Virus record (IMG/VR): IMGVR_UViG_3300037963_003349
Span: 1 to 50,035 of that record
Direction: 5' to 3' (one strand)
Length of the DNA stretch: 50,035 bases
Source of the DNA: a virus
A program made the translations under genes and the position numbers. Shown in pieces: positions 21,774-31,743 of this stretch. The notes below the pieces were generated by a model. It worked only from the letters and a program-made list of their open reading frames with translations, was not told the origin of the DNA and searched no databases. Position 1 is the first letter of the stretch, and every line of letters starts with the position of its first letter.

Positions 21774-24700
21774 ATGGCAAGTTTAGCAGGATCACAGATA
21801 AAAGACTCATATGTCTCACTTTTAAAATTAGATGGTAACACAGACTCAACTGCGGCTGGTAATGGCAGTAATGCAGTACAAATAAAAACTGGAGACAACG
21901 ATGCAACTCCACTTTATTTAAATACAGATAGGCTTGGAATAGGTGGTCAGCCTTCAGCCAAATTACAAGTTGAAGAGTCTACTCATGGAGCAGATGTTCA
22001 AATTAATATGAGGTCATTAAATGATAGCGGAACTGGTAGGACTACTGCTATAAAGTTTGACCCAGATGCAAGAAAAATGCACTTTGGTGAAGATTTTACT
22101 AATTTAGTTTTAGATACAAGCAATGTTAGAGTCGGCATTGGAAATGACTCACCAGAGTCTTTATTGCACGTTCAAGGTGATACAACAGCACAAGTACAAT
22201 TACATAATACCTCTTCTGGAAATGCTCCTAAATTGCTTTTTGATGGTTTAGTGGGTGCAAATCCAGATTATGTGCTTGGCTCAATAAGAGCTTCATGGGA
22301 TACGCATACTAATATAGTGAGTGAGATTAGATTTGAATCTGGTACTGATACAACTAATAAAGATGATGGTGTAATTACTTTTTGGACATCTTCAGCATCT
22401 AGTTCAGTTGCAGAAAGGATGAGAATAAGTCCTACTGGCTCAACTACAATATATGGAAATCAATTTATTGAAGGTACAGATGCTTTCTTGCAATTCCATG
22501 ATACAGGAGAAACTGCTAATGCTGGTGCTGGTATTTTTACTATTAAAAGCGATAATGACCAGCTTGATTTTATGGGAAGGGCTGATGATGCCAGTGGAAA
22601 TGTAAATGGAATTAGCTTACTAAGAACAGGAGTTGCTAGGTTTCATCAAAATGTTGGTATCGGTGGAGCAAATTCAGTAGCATCATTAGACATAATAAGA
22701 ACAAATGATTCAGCACCTCACCTTTCATTACAGCAATCAGAATCAAGTGGTACTACTTATAATATATTGAGTGATGATGCTGGTTCTTTCTCAATTAGAG
22801 AAGGTGCTGATACAAGATTTATAATAGATACTAATGGTAGAATAAGTATCAATGACTCGAGTTCTACTAAGCGATTAAACGTATTCGATACTGATAATGC
22901 GGCTGGTAGATTTACTCGTAGTACAGCTAGTGCAACTACAGGACATTTATCAGATGCATTTGTTGTCAGAGGCAAAACTGGTGGCGATATGGCAGATGGT
23001 TTTGGTACTATGATAGCTTTTGAAATTAATGATAGTGCTAATTCTGATAATAGCATTGGTGGTTGTGGTATGATGAGGGATGGGGCTGATAATAGTGGAA
23101 AATTCTTTATAGCCAATAATAATGCTGGTACTTATTCTACAAATTTTTATGTTGATAAAACAGGAAATGTCAGTATTGGAACAGATTCTGTAATTAATTC
23201 TACCATAGGAAGCACATCTGCAAAGTTTTTAGATGTTGATGGTGGCTCTTATATGGGTATTATAACATTAGCAAGAACTACTACAGGTAATAACAATAAT
23301 TTAGGAAGTCTACAATTTGTTAATAAAGATAATGCTGATTCAGCCAATAATGATGCTGATGGTGAATTAGTTTCATATATTACATCTACAGTTGCAACTA
23401 GCGACTCAAATGGTGGAGATGATTCTGGTGCAAATTTATTATTTTATACAAAGCCAGAAAGTGGAACAATAGCTAAGCGTTTCGTGATTGGCTCAGATGG
23501 AAATATTACACACTATGGTTCAGGAGCAACAACTTTTACGATTGAAGCACCAACAGGAGGTAATGATAGTGCCGCTCTTTATATTGAAGGTGGCCCTACT
23601 GGTTCTGGGGGTGATGCTAAAATTCTACTTAAATCACAGAATGGTACAGAAAATAAAAATTGGTGGGAATTTAGAGCAGATGCTGGCGATGATGTATATT
23701 ATATAAAAAATGGAAATAATGATTTATGGGCTTTTGAACATTATGAAACTGGTGGTCATTTTTTTCCTGTTACAGATAGCACTCATGATATAGGAAAATC
23801 TGATAAAAAAGTAAAAGATGTTCATGCTGATTATGTACTATCTCAAGGCAATCAAAACCATGTAGCCAATACAATGTCCTCTCCATATTATAGATTTGAT
23901 GGTGAGAATGACCAAATAGATATTGCTGATAATGTAAATTTGGATTTGTCAGATGCTCTTTCAATAGAATGTTTATTTAAGACAGAAGCTATTGATACAT
24001 ATCAAGAATTAGTAAATAAAGCAGATGCTGCTCAAGCATATTCTACTCCATATAGATTAAATATTACTAATGCAGGCCTATTACATGGTGTTATTGCAAA
24101 TGGTTCTTCTTCAAATACCGCTGTTACTTCATCTCAATTAACTGCTGGTCAATGGTATCATGCAGTTTTTACAGCCGATGGAAGCAATTTAAAATTATAT
24201 CTAAATGGAACATTAGTAGATACTGAAAGCCAATCAATTACTCCAGAAACACAAAATGGTATTTTAACTATTGGTAGATGGGGAGATAGTGGAGCAGAAT
24301 ACTACCCTCTTCTTGGCGAAATGCAAAAAGTTAGGCTTTATAACAAAGCCTTAACTGCTACAGAAGTAAAAGAAATGTATTCTGGTGCAAGTGTACCTTT
24401 TAAATACAAGTTTGGTGGTGAAAAAATAATATCTTCTGGAGATAGAGTTCCATCTGGAAGTGTTGGAAATTGGGTATTTAATGGAACTTCTGGAGGTGAT
24501 CGTGCTTGGGATAGTACATTAAGTGCAATTAAAGTTACTTCTGGTGGTTCTGGAACAGTTACAGCAAGAGGTCATTTAGCTACTTCAAATTTAACAACTT
24601 TTAAAGAAGGTCAAATTTTTGAAATTACTGCTGAAGTTTATATCCCATCATCAAATGGAACTTGGACAAGTCTTGCTGTAAGGCAGTCTGATATGGGTGG

Positions 24701-25382
24701 TGGTAGTACTACAGTAAACGATACTGTTGCAAATGTAAGTACAAAAGATTCTTGGCAAAGTTTAAAATCAACTGTAACGCTCGGAACTGATGTAACTGGC
24801 TCTATTGAAATTGATGGAGATACTACAAGTGGTTCAGGTCAAATATTTTATTTCAGAAATATATCTGTACAAATTAAAGGTTGTGTAGCTGAATATGATG
24901 GTAGTGGAATAGCATCTGATAAATGGTTTGATAAATCTGGTAATGATTTACATGGAACTGTATCTGGTGCAACTGTAGAAAATGCTCCCGCTAATGATGA
25001 TGGTTTGGTTTATGAGGAAGGTACTTGGACACCAGCTTTTAATGCGAGTGGAAGTGCTACAGTAACAGAAAATCATTATGTAAGAATTGGTAATTGGGTT
25101 AGGTGTCAAGCAAAACTTGATAACATTCAAAGTGGTGGTAGTAGTACAGCAGTTATTATTACAGGATTACCTTATGCTCCAAAAGACAATACCTCATCTG
25201 GTACTGTAATGCACAACGAGATAGATACACAATCTACCAATAATGGAATTGTCCCTTATATAAACACGAGTAGTGAAGTTTATTTATATGAAAACATAGA
25301 TGATGGAGCGTGGTTAGATCTGAAATGGTCACAGATTGTGAATAACGATGATGCAAGAATAACATTTGATTATATGGTCTAA
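21774..25382 (+). CDS. Large tail fibre / receptor-binding protein with LamG-like domain
   Basis: The 1202-residue protein begins with a short conserved anchor (MASLAGSQIKDSYVSLLKLD) followed by long repetitive beta sequence (recurring GIG and VGIG turns, Asn/Asp/Ser/Gly-rich), as in trimeric beta-helix fibres. Residues about 700-870 form a LamG/concanavalin-like domain: YRFDGENDQIDI, ALSIECLFKT, QWYHAVFTADGSNLKLYLNG, KVRLYNKALT. The C-terminal 130 residues from EEGTWTPAF are a separate lectin-like or tip module common in phage fibres. It should bind the host surface glycan. AGGA sits 7 nt upstream. Confidence 0.8.
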   Translation: MASLAGSQIKDSYVSLLKLDGNTDSTAAGNGSNAVQIKTGDNDATPLYLNTDRLGIGGQPSAKLQVEESTHGADVQINMRSLNDSGTGRTTAIKFDPDARKMHFGEDFTNLVLDTSNVRVGIGNDSPESLLHVQGDTTAQVQLHNTSSGNAPKLLFDGLVGANPDYVLGSIRASWDTHTNIVSEIRFESGTDTTNKDDGVITFWTSSASSSVAERMRISPTGSTTIYGNQFIEGTDAFLQFHDTGETANAGAGIFTIKSDNDQLDFMGRADDASGNVNGISLLRTGVARFHQNVGIGGANSVASLDIIRTNDSAPHLSLQQSESSGTTYNILSDDAGSFSIREGADTRFIIDTNGRISINDSSSTKRLNVFDTDNAAGRFTRSTASATTGHLSDAFVVRGKTGGDMADGFGTMIAFEINDSANSDNSIGGCGMMRDGADNSGKFFIANNNAGTYSTNFYVDKTGNVSIGTDSVINSTIGSTSAKFLDVDGGSYMGIITLARTTTGNNNNLGSLQFVNKDNADSANNDADGELVSYITSTVATSDSNGGDDSGANLLFYTKPESGTIAKRFVIGSDGNITHYGSGATTFTIEAPTGGNDSAALYIEGGPTGSGGDAKILLKSQNGTENKNWWEFRADAGDDVYYIKNGNNDLWAFEHYETGGHFFPVTDSTHDIGKSDKKVKDVHADYVLSQGNQNHVANTMSSPYYRFDGENDQIDIADNVNLDLSDALSIECLFKTEAIDTYQELVNKADAAQAYSTPYRLNITNAGLLHGVIANGSSSNTAVTSSQLTAGQWYHAVFTADGSNLKLYLNGTLVDTESQSITPETQNGILTIGRWGDSGAEYYPLLGEMQKVRLYNKALTATEVKEMYSGASVPFKYKFGGEKIISSGDRVPSGSVGNWVFNGTSGGDRAWDSTLSAIKVTSGGSGTVTARGHLATSNLTTFKEGQIFEITAEVYIPSSNGTWTSLAVRQSDMGGGSTTVNDTVANVSTKDSWQSLKSTVTLGTDVTGSIEIDGDTTSGSGQIFYFRNISVQIKGCVAEYDGSGIASDKWFDKSGNDLHGTVSGATVENAPANDDGLVYEEGTWTPAFNASGSATVTENHYVRIGNWVRCQAKLDNIQSGGSSTAVIITGLPYAPKDNTSSGTVMHNEIDTQSTNNGIVPYINTSSEVYLYENIDDGAWLDLKWSQIVNNDDARITFDYMV

Positions 25383-25418
25383 TTGGATAATTAGATTGGA
25401 ACAAAATAGGAGTTAGTA

Positions 25419-25805
25419 ATGGCATTAGAAAAAGTGGTCGAAGTAGATCAAATTGAAGTAAAAGGCGAGTTTTCTATTCAAGTGAGAACAGCCACAAAAG
25501 TTATGGATGATGGACAACAGATTGGTAGCGTAGGCTATCATCGTCATGTTGTAACTCCAGATTCTATGCTTTCATCAGAAGATGCAAAGGTAAAAAAAAT
25601 TGCTGAAGCATTATGGGGTGACGAAGAAAAAGAAGCATGGTTTGTTTCAAAAAATGGACACCCAAGTGGTGAACCAGCAGATAGTTGGAGTGAAGTACAA
25701 TTGCAAATATATTTAAGTAAATATAGCGTAGAGTATAAAGAAGACGATGCTAAATCTGCATTGTTAACTAAAGCAAAAGCTAAATACGCTGAATTAAACG
25801 GTTAA
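25419..25805 (+). CDS. Hypothetical virion-block protein
   Basis: A 128-residue protein with AGGAG 7 nt upstream. Its centre (MDDGQQIGSVGYHRHVVTPD) and acidic helical end resemble a small protein often seen directly after phage fibre genes, whose role is not known. Possibly a fibre chaperone or assembly factor (inference from position). Confidence 0.6.
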   Translation: MALEKVVEVDQIEVKGEFSIQVRTATKVMDDGQQIGSVGYHRHVVTPDSMLSSEDAKVKKIAEALWGDEEKEAWFVSKNGHPSGEPADSWSEVQLQIYLSKYSVEYKEDDAKSALLTKAKAKYAELNG

Positions 25806-25816
25806 GGAGTCTCATA

Positions 25817-26143
25817 ATGAATTGGGCAAAATACGCTGATAAAAAAGGCAAGACAGCCGATTTTAAAAGCAAAGAAAGAGTAGTGCAAGAAGCTGTTTCA
25901 GAAGTAAAAGATGAAGATGGCAAAGTTGTACGTCAAGCAGTAGAGGAAAAGAAAGAATCATACGTTGCTATGGTAGAAAAAAGATGGGATTCTGAAAGTG
26001 GCGAAGCATTAGCTGATAACGAAATAGAATATTCTTTATCATATTTAGAATTTGAAAAGGCAAGATATGATGCTGATATGGCAAGAGCAAAAGCACAATC
26101 TGATGGATTGAAAGCTGCGATTGATGATTTCAAGAAACTTTAA
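25817..26143 (+). CDS. Hypothetical charged helical protein
   Basis: A lysine/glutamate-rich protein of 108 residues with strong AAGGAG, predicted to be largely helical. It contains VAMVEKRWDSESGEALAD and a C-terminal helix (YDADMARAKAQSDGLKAAID). No domain recognised. It forms a compact trio with its two neighbours. Confidence 0.62.
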   Translation: MNWAKYADKKGKTADFKSKERVVQEAVSEVKDEDGKVVRQAVEEKKESYVAMVEKRWDSESGEALADNEIEYSLSYLEFEKARYDADMARAKAQSDGLKAAIDDFKKL

Positions 26144-26165
26144 TTAACAAAACAAGGAGTTACTA

Positions 26166-26411
26166 ATGGCAAAAAAAGAAAAAGAAATGCCTAAAGAAAA
26201 CGTAATTACTCTTTTTGATAAAGAGTATAAAGAATCAGAACTATCTGATGAGCAAAAAGTAATGATTAATCACGTAGCTGATTTAGAAAGAAAAATTCAA
26301 TCTTCTGAATTCAATCTTCAACAGCTACGTTTTGGTAAGCAGGCTTTTGTAGATGCTTTACAAGTTAGTGTGGATAAAAAAGATGAACCAAACGATAAGA
26401 AAGAAGAGTAA
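26166..26411 (+). CDS. Hypothetical coiled-coil protein
   Basis: An 81-residue protein with a FDKEYKESELSDEQKVMINH start followed by one long helix (ADLERKIQSSEFNLQQLRFG). The D-x-x-Y-x-x-x-x-L-S-x-E pattern occurs in a small conserved marine phage protein of unknown function. AAGGAG upstream. Confidence 0.65.
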   Translation: MAKKEKEMPKENVITLFDKEYKESELSDEQKVMINHVADLERKIQSSEFNLQQLRFGKQAFVDALQVSVDKKDEPNDKKEE

Positions 26412-26413
26412 CG

Positions 26414-26677
26414 GTGACTTTGTGGTTGAGTATAAACAAGAAGACAGCATCAGCACATCTTACAATATTCCTGTTCGGTATATCTATGCTGACTAATTGT
26501 TCAACAGGTTGGTCTGTGGGGGGATACGAGTTGTCTCCCCAAGACACTTTAACCAATACGGTTTTTGTGGAAATAGTAGATCAAGATTCTGTGACTCATT
26601 GGTATCATGGAAGGATAAACGACGATGCAAATTGGTGTTATAGACACGATGAATGGGAAGACATTAGGATCAAGTGA
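26414..26677 (+). CDS. Putative lipoprotein, lysis-cassette member
   Basis: An 87-residue protein from GTG. After a short basic N terminus a hydrophobic stretch (LTIFLFGISMLTNC) ends in a cysteine, like a lipoprotein signal, though Asn just before the Cys is not the usual small residue. The remainder is soluble, aromatic and acidic. As first gene of the lysis cassette it could be an outer-membrane spanin. It overlaps the next gene by 4 bp. Assignment is tentative. Confidence 0.5.
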   Translation: MTLWLSINKKTASAHLTIFLFGISMLTNCSTGWSVGGYELSPQDTLTNTVFVEIVDQDSVTHWYHGRINDDANWCYRHDEWEDIRIK

Positions 26678-26997
26678 GTGATAAGCCACAAACAGCTAGA
26701 AGTTATCGAGGTGCTATTATTGATGATAATGCTGTCATTTCCCTTAATATCAAGTGGCTTGGACAAATCATATTACTTGTTGGCTGTTTTGTATATGGGT
26801 ATTGGCGCATTGAGTCTCGATTGGCATCATTGGAAGATAAAGTTACTGCTGCAGATAAACAGATTGGGGATTTACTTAGTAAACATATCGTGGAAGAAAG
26901 GGCTGAAAGACAAGAGTTGGCAGAAAAGGTAGCCTTTTATGAAAAAGAATTCAACATTAACCCATTGTCCTGGGGAAAGAAAAAGCGGAGTAAATAA
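26674..26997 (+). CDS. Membrane-anchored coiled-coil protein (possible inner spanin)
   Basis: This 107-residue protein starts at GTG. A single membrane helix (WLGQIILLVGCFVYGYW, about residues 28-44) is followed by a coiled coil (ASLEDKVTAADKQIGDLL...) and a basic tail. That is the layout of Rz-type inner spanins, and the preceding gene looks like a lipoprotein. It overlaps both neighbours (GTGA, TAATG). An alternative is a holin regulator. Confidence 0.55.
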   Translation: MSDKPQTARSYRGAIIDDNAVISLNIKWLGQIILLVGCFVYGYWRIESRLASLEDKVTAADKQIGDLLSKHIVEERAERQELAEKVAFYEKEFNINPLSWGKKKRSK

Positions 26998-27314
26998 TGG
27001 ACTTTATGGCACTTTACAACGAAGGGGGAATGGTTGCTGTCGTAGGCGCAATGTTTATGTTTCTTGTCTACAGCTTAAACAAAAGATCTAGTGAACAGGC
27101 TCAAACATTAGAAGATTTAAAAATTGAAAACAAAGGCCAATCGGAAACATTGGAAAATATGGAAGGCATGATAATTAAGTTAATTGACAGATGGAACAAG
27201 TCAGACGAAACAAGGGATAGAAGGCACGAAAAAATGGTAGAGGAACTGAATGACCAAAGTTCAATTTTAATGGAAATAAAGGGCAATTTAAGCCGAATAA
27301 ACGGTAAACATTAA
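26997..27314 (+). CDS. Holin-like membrane protein
   Basis: A protein of 105 residues. An N-terminal hydrophobic helix (MVAVVGAMFMFLVYSL) is followed by a long charged helix. The layout matches BhlA/UviB-type holin-associated proteins, which have one membrane segment and a coiled cytosolic tail. It sits in the lysis cassette three genes before the endolysin. Confidence 0.6.
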   Translation: MDFMALYNEGGMVAVVGAMFMFLVYSLNKRSSEQAQTLEDLKIENKGQSETLENMEGMIIKLIDRWNKSDETRDRRHEKMVEELNDQSSILMEIKGNLSRINGKH

Positions 27315-27529
27315 TGCCAACAGATCAAGATTTATATGGGATGTTAGTCAAGCTAGACGAACGTCAAAAAACATTATTTAATATGATGATAAAGGTGGAA
27401 AAACATTTGGAAAAATTGAATGGAAAAGTGGATTCACATGAAGTAACGATGGCTCAATTGAAAGTATATGGAACTATTGCTATAGTGACTTTTCCAGTCA
27501 TAGTAAACGTAATTATGGAGATACTATAA
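27314..27529 (+). CDS. XhlA-like holin/haemolysin protein
   Basis: In this 71-residue protein an amphipathic coiled coil (MLVKLDERQKTLFNMMIKVE; LEKLNGKVDSHE) comes first and a C-terminal membrane helix last (GTIAIVTFPVIVNVIMEIL), the order typical of XhlA proteins that assist lysis. It overlaps both neighbours as TAATG. Confidence 0.65.
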   Translation: MPTDQDLYGMLVKLDERQKTLFNMMIKVEKHLEKLNGKVDSHEVTMAQLKVYGTIAIVTFPVIVNVIMEIL

Positions 27530-27708
27530 TGTTGGCAAAAATGATAGCAGATGAAATGTTTTCAGAAGAAGCAAAAGATGAATTATTAGATGAAATCAAC
27601 AAATCCGTTGATATTCCAATAATTAGTGAAAAAACCGAAAGGGCAATTCTAGATGCTTTATGGAAAGTGATAAAGGCTGTATTCTATAAAAAACTAGGAA
27701 TTGCATAG
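27529..27708 (+). CDS. Small helical hypothetical protein in the lysis cassette
   Basis: A 59-residue frame starting in a TAATG overlap and ending at TAG, whose last base starts the endolysin GTG. The N terminus is acidic (DEMFSEEAKDELLDEINKS) and the C terminus amphipathic (LWKVIKAVFYKKLGIA). The exact fit between neighbours supports it. Possibly a lysis regulator. Confidence 0.65.
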   Translation: MLAKMIADEMFSEEAKDELLDEINKSVDIPIISEKTERAILDALWKVIKAVFYKKLGIA

Positions 27709-28106
27709 TGCCAAAGTTTGGCAAACGAAGTAAGCAAAGACTTCAAGGTGTAGATTCTAAACTTGTCAATGTACTGAATGAAGTATGTAAATATTTTGAC
27801 ATTACTGTAATAGAAGGACTTCGTTCACAGGAACGACAGAATGAACTGGTTGCACAAGGCAAAAGTAAAACCAAGTTTGGAAAACACGTTCAAGGCAAAG
27901 CAGTAGATATTGCTCCATATCCTATCGATTGGAATGCAAGAGATGACTTTCATTATCTAGGAGGATTCGTTCTAGGAATTGCATCTCAAATGGGCATTAA
28001 TGTACGATGGGGAGGAGATTGGTCGGATTCCAGTTTAAGTCAAAACAGAAGGACAACGAAAGATAACAATTTCGATGACCTTGTACACTTCGAACTAAAG
28101 GAATGA
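27708..28106 (+). CDS. Endolysin, M15-type L-alanyl-D-glutamate peptidase
   Basis: The 132-residue, single-domain enzyme has the zinc ligands of the M15 (VanY/T5 endolysin) family: KHVQGKAVDI with H60 and D67, and HFEL with H127, plus EGLRSQERQNELV and RWGGDW. It should cut the peptide stem of peptidoglycan. There is no signal peptide, so it needs the holin-type genes upstream. It starts at GTG overlapping the previous stop. Confidence 0.88.
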   Translation: MPKFGKRSKQRLQGVDSKLVNVLNEVCKYFDITVIEGLRSQERQNELVAQGKSKTKFGKHVQGKAVDIAPYPIDWNARDDFHYLGGFVLGIASQMGINVRWGGDWSDSSLSQNRRTTKDNNFDDLVHFELKE

Positions 28107-28109
28107 GAC

Positions 28110-28871
28110 ATGAAAATCAAAGAACGAGTGGTAGTCTTTCCAGACATCCATTTCCCCAATCACGATGAGAAAGCATTTCGATGTGCATTAAATGTAATAC
28201 GTACATTAAAGCCATCTGCTTTTCTTTTGTTGGGAGATGTAATTGATGGTGAATCTGTTTCCCATTGGCAATGGAGTAAAAAGAAACGTCCTCCCCTGGA
28301 ATATCAACTTCCCTTTATTGAAAAAGAAATTAAAGAGGGGAATTTGGGTTTGGATAGAATTGATGAAGTTCTGGAAGAAGTGGGGTGTGAAAAAAAGCAA
28401 TTTGCCCAAGGGAATCACGAGAAATGGTTTGACCACTTTGTCGAAGAAAACCCATACCTTGAACATTACGGATCCAAACCAGCCTTTCGATTTGATGAAC
28501 GTGGATACGAATGGCATGACTACGGTGAAGTCTTTAAAGTGTTCGGGAGCAAACTATATGCTTACCATGGAGGACACTTTATGGGAGTTGCCCATGCAAG
28601 AACTCACGCCTTACAAATGGGATGCAATATCATCTATGGCCATACTCACGACTCCCAAAAAGCAGTCATCACACACATCTCAGGGCCACACATGGCGTAT
28701 TCAATGGGATGTTTGACCGATATGTCCAAAGACTATTTAAAAGGAAGACCAACCAATTGGACGCATAATGTTGGCATTGTTGACATCTTTACTAACAATA
28801 ACTTTAATCTGGTTGTTCTTGATATTGTTAATGGTCATACGTCTTACGGAGGAAAAATAATCAGTGCCTAA
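28110..28871 (+). CDS. Calcineurin-like metallophosphoesterase
   Basis: The 253-residue protein has the complete metallophosphoesterase motif set: PDIHF (D12, H14), GDVID (42-46), GNHE (101-104), a central histidine in AYHGGH, and GHTH (177-180). Phage members are seen in late gene blocks, but their substrates (phosphodiesters of nucleic acids or nucleotides) are rarely known. The stop overlaps the next gene's GTG by 8 nt. Confidence 0.85.
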   Translation: MKIKERVVVFPDIHFPNHDEKAFRCALNVIRTLKPSAFLLLGDVIDGESVSHWQWSKKKRPPLEYQLPFIEKEIKEGNLGLDRIDEVLEEVGCEKKQFAQGNHEKWFDHFVEENPYLEHYGSKPAFRFDERGYEWHDYGEVFKVFGSKLYAYHGGHFMGVAHARTHALQMGCNIIYGHTHDSQKAVITHISGPHMAYSMGCLTDMSKDYLKGRPTNWTHNVGIVDIFTNNNFNLVVLDIVNGHTSYGGKIISA

Positions 28872-31527
28872 ACAAATCTTTCAGATTACAGATTTTAGCG
28901 GTGGTTTAAGTACATTAAAAGATCCTGCTGATATAGCAAATAACGAATTGCAGAGTATAGAAAATTTGCAAGTGGTGACACAAGGATCTCTTGTTCCTGG
29001 ATACAGTTATGCTGTAAACAGTACCTATGCTTCTAAACTTTCTGTTACTGGTGCTGAGTACAATAATGAAACTACTATTGACCATGATGGAAGTACAAAG
29101 AATGTTGGCGTAGGAATGACGATTACAGGAACTGGAATACCTGCAAGCACTACAGTTGTAAGTGTTGAATCCAATTCTAGCTTTACCATTTCTCAATCAA
29201 CAACAGGAGGAGCAAAAACTGGTCAAACACTCGTTGCGGATTTAGGTGTAACTTCATTAATACCTAATTATGGATTGGGTTATTTTGAAACCGATCATGC
29301 ATTGTCAGACACTACATTAACTTTAACTGCAGATCATAGTGGATGTAGCCACCCTACTAGATCTTGTGATTCTAACCAAGGATTTACAGTGTCTGGTGCT
29401 ACTTTATCTGCAATTACTGGCGGTTCTGCAGTAAACCTTACTACGTATTTTCCTATAGGAGTGAAACTTCTTTTAACTGTTCCTGAATCAGCTTCTAACG
29501 CTTTAACCGTTGCAACTTCTGGTGTGTATACTGTTGTAGCTCACAGTGGAAATAATATAATTGTAGATAGGAGTTTTAATATAGAACCAGGATCTCAAGG
29601 TATACATTATGCAACAGCAACAGTAAAAGCACATGCTTTAGGAGACACTGTATTTTTACTTTCCGATCCAGCTACTCACAAAATACATGTATATAGTACG
29701 GATTCAGGAAGATATTTAGCCAATCAAATTACTTTACGGTCTTCTTATAGCGGAAATCCTAGTAAAGTTAAATATTATAAAACAGAAGATAGTATACGTA
29801 TTTGCGATACTGCTGATAAAACAGATTGCAAAATTCAATGGTTTGGATGGATTTCTAGAAGACATTTTTTAAGCAATAATCGAGATACAAGTACTAATTC
29901 ATTCTTAGGCTATTATGCTAAAGATAACACATTAAGTGGCCCAACTGAATTAACGGTAACTGCTGTAAATGACGCAAGTGCTGGAACCGTTTGTACGGTT
30001 CCTTCTAGTGCAGGTGCTGGATTTGCAATGCACATTACTTCAGAAAATGATCAAACAGGAACTATATCTGCAACTAAATATGAATTTGCTCAAACGTTTA
30101 TTTATGATGGAAATCAGGAATCATTGCCTAAAGCTATGAGTTCTACTCTTACGCCAGCAAGTGATTTAAAAACTTTGTCTATTAGCATTGCAACCAAAGG
30201 AGCATTTGATCCTAGAATATCAGGAGGAAGAATATATATTCGAGAAGCAGAAACAAATGATGAATATATTATGCTTGTTGATATTGATTTGGCTAAAGGA
30301 TGCAGAACAAAATTTACAGATGACTACACTTCATGGTTTGATAATGGTAGTACAACAATGGGTACATATCTTTGCCCAACAAATAATGCAAGTGCAAATT
30401 TTAGAGTAAGGGAATTAAATTTATTAACCTATGAAATTATTAATGGTTTTTCTTCTAGTATTTTTAGCCATACAATTGGAGATCAAGGAGAAAATTGGAA
30501 AGATTCCGTTGTTGCTAATAATAGAGCTTTTGTTTGCAATGTAACTATTAAAGATGAAAATACTGGAACAACTAAAGATACTGCAGCTTTAACTACGTTT
30601 TCAGATAGAATTATGTATTCTATGCCCAATCGTTTTGACACATTTCCTTATCACAATTTTATTGAAACAGCTAAAGGAGATGCAGAAACATATGTAGCTA
30701 TAGATTCTTTTGCAGATAGATTATTAGCGTTTAAGCAATATAGTGTGGATATTATTAATATTGCATCTCCTGATGATGCAAGTTGGTTTTTAGAAGATTC
30801 TAGAAAGCATATGGGAGTACAGAATCCTAGTTGTGTTCAAAAAACTCAGTATGGTATTGTATGGGTAAACAAACAAGGGTTTTTCCTTTATAACGGAAGT
30901 AAAATATTAAATATATCTGAAAATAAATTAAACGATATTGATCTTAAAGATCTTCAAACATCCAATTCTTCTTTGATATACGATGAAGTAGAGTCTACAG
31001 TTTATTTTACAAAAAACAGCGCATCAAGTGCTGATGGTATTATACTTGATTTGAAAAAAGGAACATTTGTTAATACTTCTGCTCTTACTCCTATTGCAAA
31101 TGATGGTTTTTCTAATGGGATAAATACTATAAATTATCCAATGATTGCCAGTGATGAAGGCGACCATATTGATTTGTACAATTTAGTTAGAACAAGAGGT
31201 TCTCATACTTCAGTTTTTCAAACAAAAGATTTTGATTTTGGAGATCCATCTACTACCAAAAGAATTTATGCAATATACATTACATACAAATCAGATGATG
31301 CATTAACAGGTTATTTTACTATTGAAGAACCTGATGGAACTTCCCATAGTTTATCAGGAACTGTATCTGCTTCTGCGTCTAACTATTCTGTAGTAAAGTT
31401 AACTCCAAATAGTACATGTGATGTAAGCAAAGCATCTATAAAAATGACAACGAGTTCTAATTCTAGAATTATATATATAAATGATATTTCCGTTGAATAC
31501 AGAACCTTAAAGAAGAAAATAGCATAA
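28864..31527 (+). CDS. Tail hub / nozzle-type structural protein
   Basis: This 887-residue protein begins MPKQIFQITDFSGGLSTLKD, the common N terminus of podovirus tail-nozzle or stabilisation proteins (P22 gp10, T7 gp12-like). It has long beta segments and, near residues 575-720, propeller-like repeats (RFDTFPYHNFIE; AYVAIDSF-type; FKQYSVDIINI; GVQNPSCVQKTQYGIVWVNK). It likely closes the short tail. It starts at GTG with GGAGG 9 nt upstream inside the previous gene. Confidence 0.72.
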   Translation: MPKQIFQITDFSGGLSTLKDPADIANNELQSIENLQVVTQGSLVPGYSYAVNSTYASKLSVTGAEYNNETTIDHDGSTKNVGVGMTITGTGIPASTTVVSVESNSSFTISQSTTGGAKTGQTLVADLGVTSLIPNYGLGYFETDHALSDTTLTLTADHSGCSHPTRSCDSNQGFTVSGATLSAITGGSAVNLTTYFPIGVKLLLTVPESASNALTVATSGVYTVVAHSGNNIIVDRSFNIEPGSQGIHYATATVKAHALGDTVFLLSDPATHKIHVYSTDSGRYLANQITLRSSYSGNPSKVKYYKTEDSIRICDTADKTDCKIQWFGWISRRHFLSNNRDTSTNSFLGYYAKDNTLSGPTELTVTAVNDASAGTVCTVPSSAGAGFAMHITSENDQTGTISATKYEFAQTFIYDGNQESLPKAMSSTLTPASDLKTLSISIATKGAFDPRISGGRIYIREAETNDEYIMLVDIDLAKGCRTKFTDDYTSWFDNGSTTMGTYLCPTNNASANFRVRELNLLTYEIINGFSSSIFSHTIGDQGENWKDSVVANNRAFVCNVTIKDENTGTTKDTAALTTFSDRIMYSMPNRFDTFPYHNFIETAKGDAETYVAIDSFADRLLAFKQYSVDIINIASPDDASWFLEDSRKHMGVQNPSCVQKTQYGIVWVNKQGFFLYNGSKILNISENKLNDIDLKDLQTSNSSLIYDEVESTVYFTKNSASSADGIILDLKKGTFVNTSALTPIANDGFSNGINTINYPMIASDEGDHIDLYNLVRTRGSHTSVFQTKDFDFGDPSTTKRIYAIYITYKSDDALTGYFTIEEPDGTSHSLSGTVSASASNYSVVKLTPNSTCDVSKASIKMTTSSNSRIIYINDISVEYRTLKKKIA

Positions 31528-31715
31528 TGGACAGAGCAACAAGATTTATACAAAACAAAAAACAAGATAAAATACGTGTCGTTACCAATCAGCCATCTGT
31601 ACAAAGTATGAGAGAAGGTGAAGAAGTATTGTTTTTTACAAAAGATGGAAAACTTTCTAGGTATAGAAAAGAAAGTGGTCAATTGTGGAAATCAGATATG
31701 GTTAAAGCTGGATAA
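31527..31715 (+). CDS. Small basic virion-block protein
   Basis: A 62-residue protein in a TAATG overlap with the tail hub gene. It contains GEEVLFFTKDGKLSRYRKESGQLW, a short beta hairpin seen in small phage proteins that follow tail hub genes. Function unknown. Confidence 0.6.
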   Translation: MDRATRFIQNKKQDKIRVVTNQPSVQSMREGEEVLFFTKDGKLSRYRKESGQLWKSDMVKAG

Positions 31716-31743
31716 GTGACAAAAGATTTAATAGGAGTTTAGA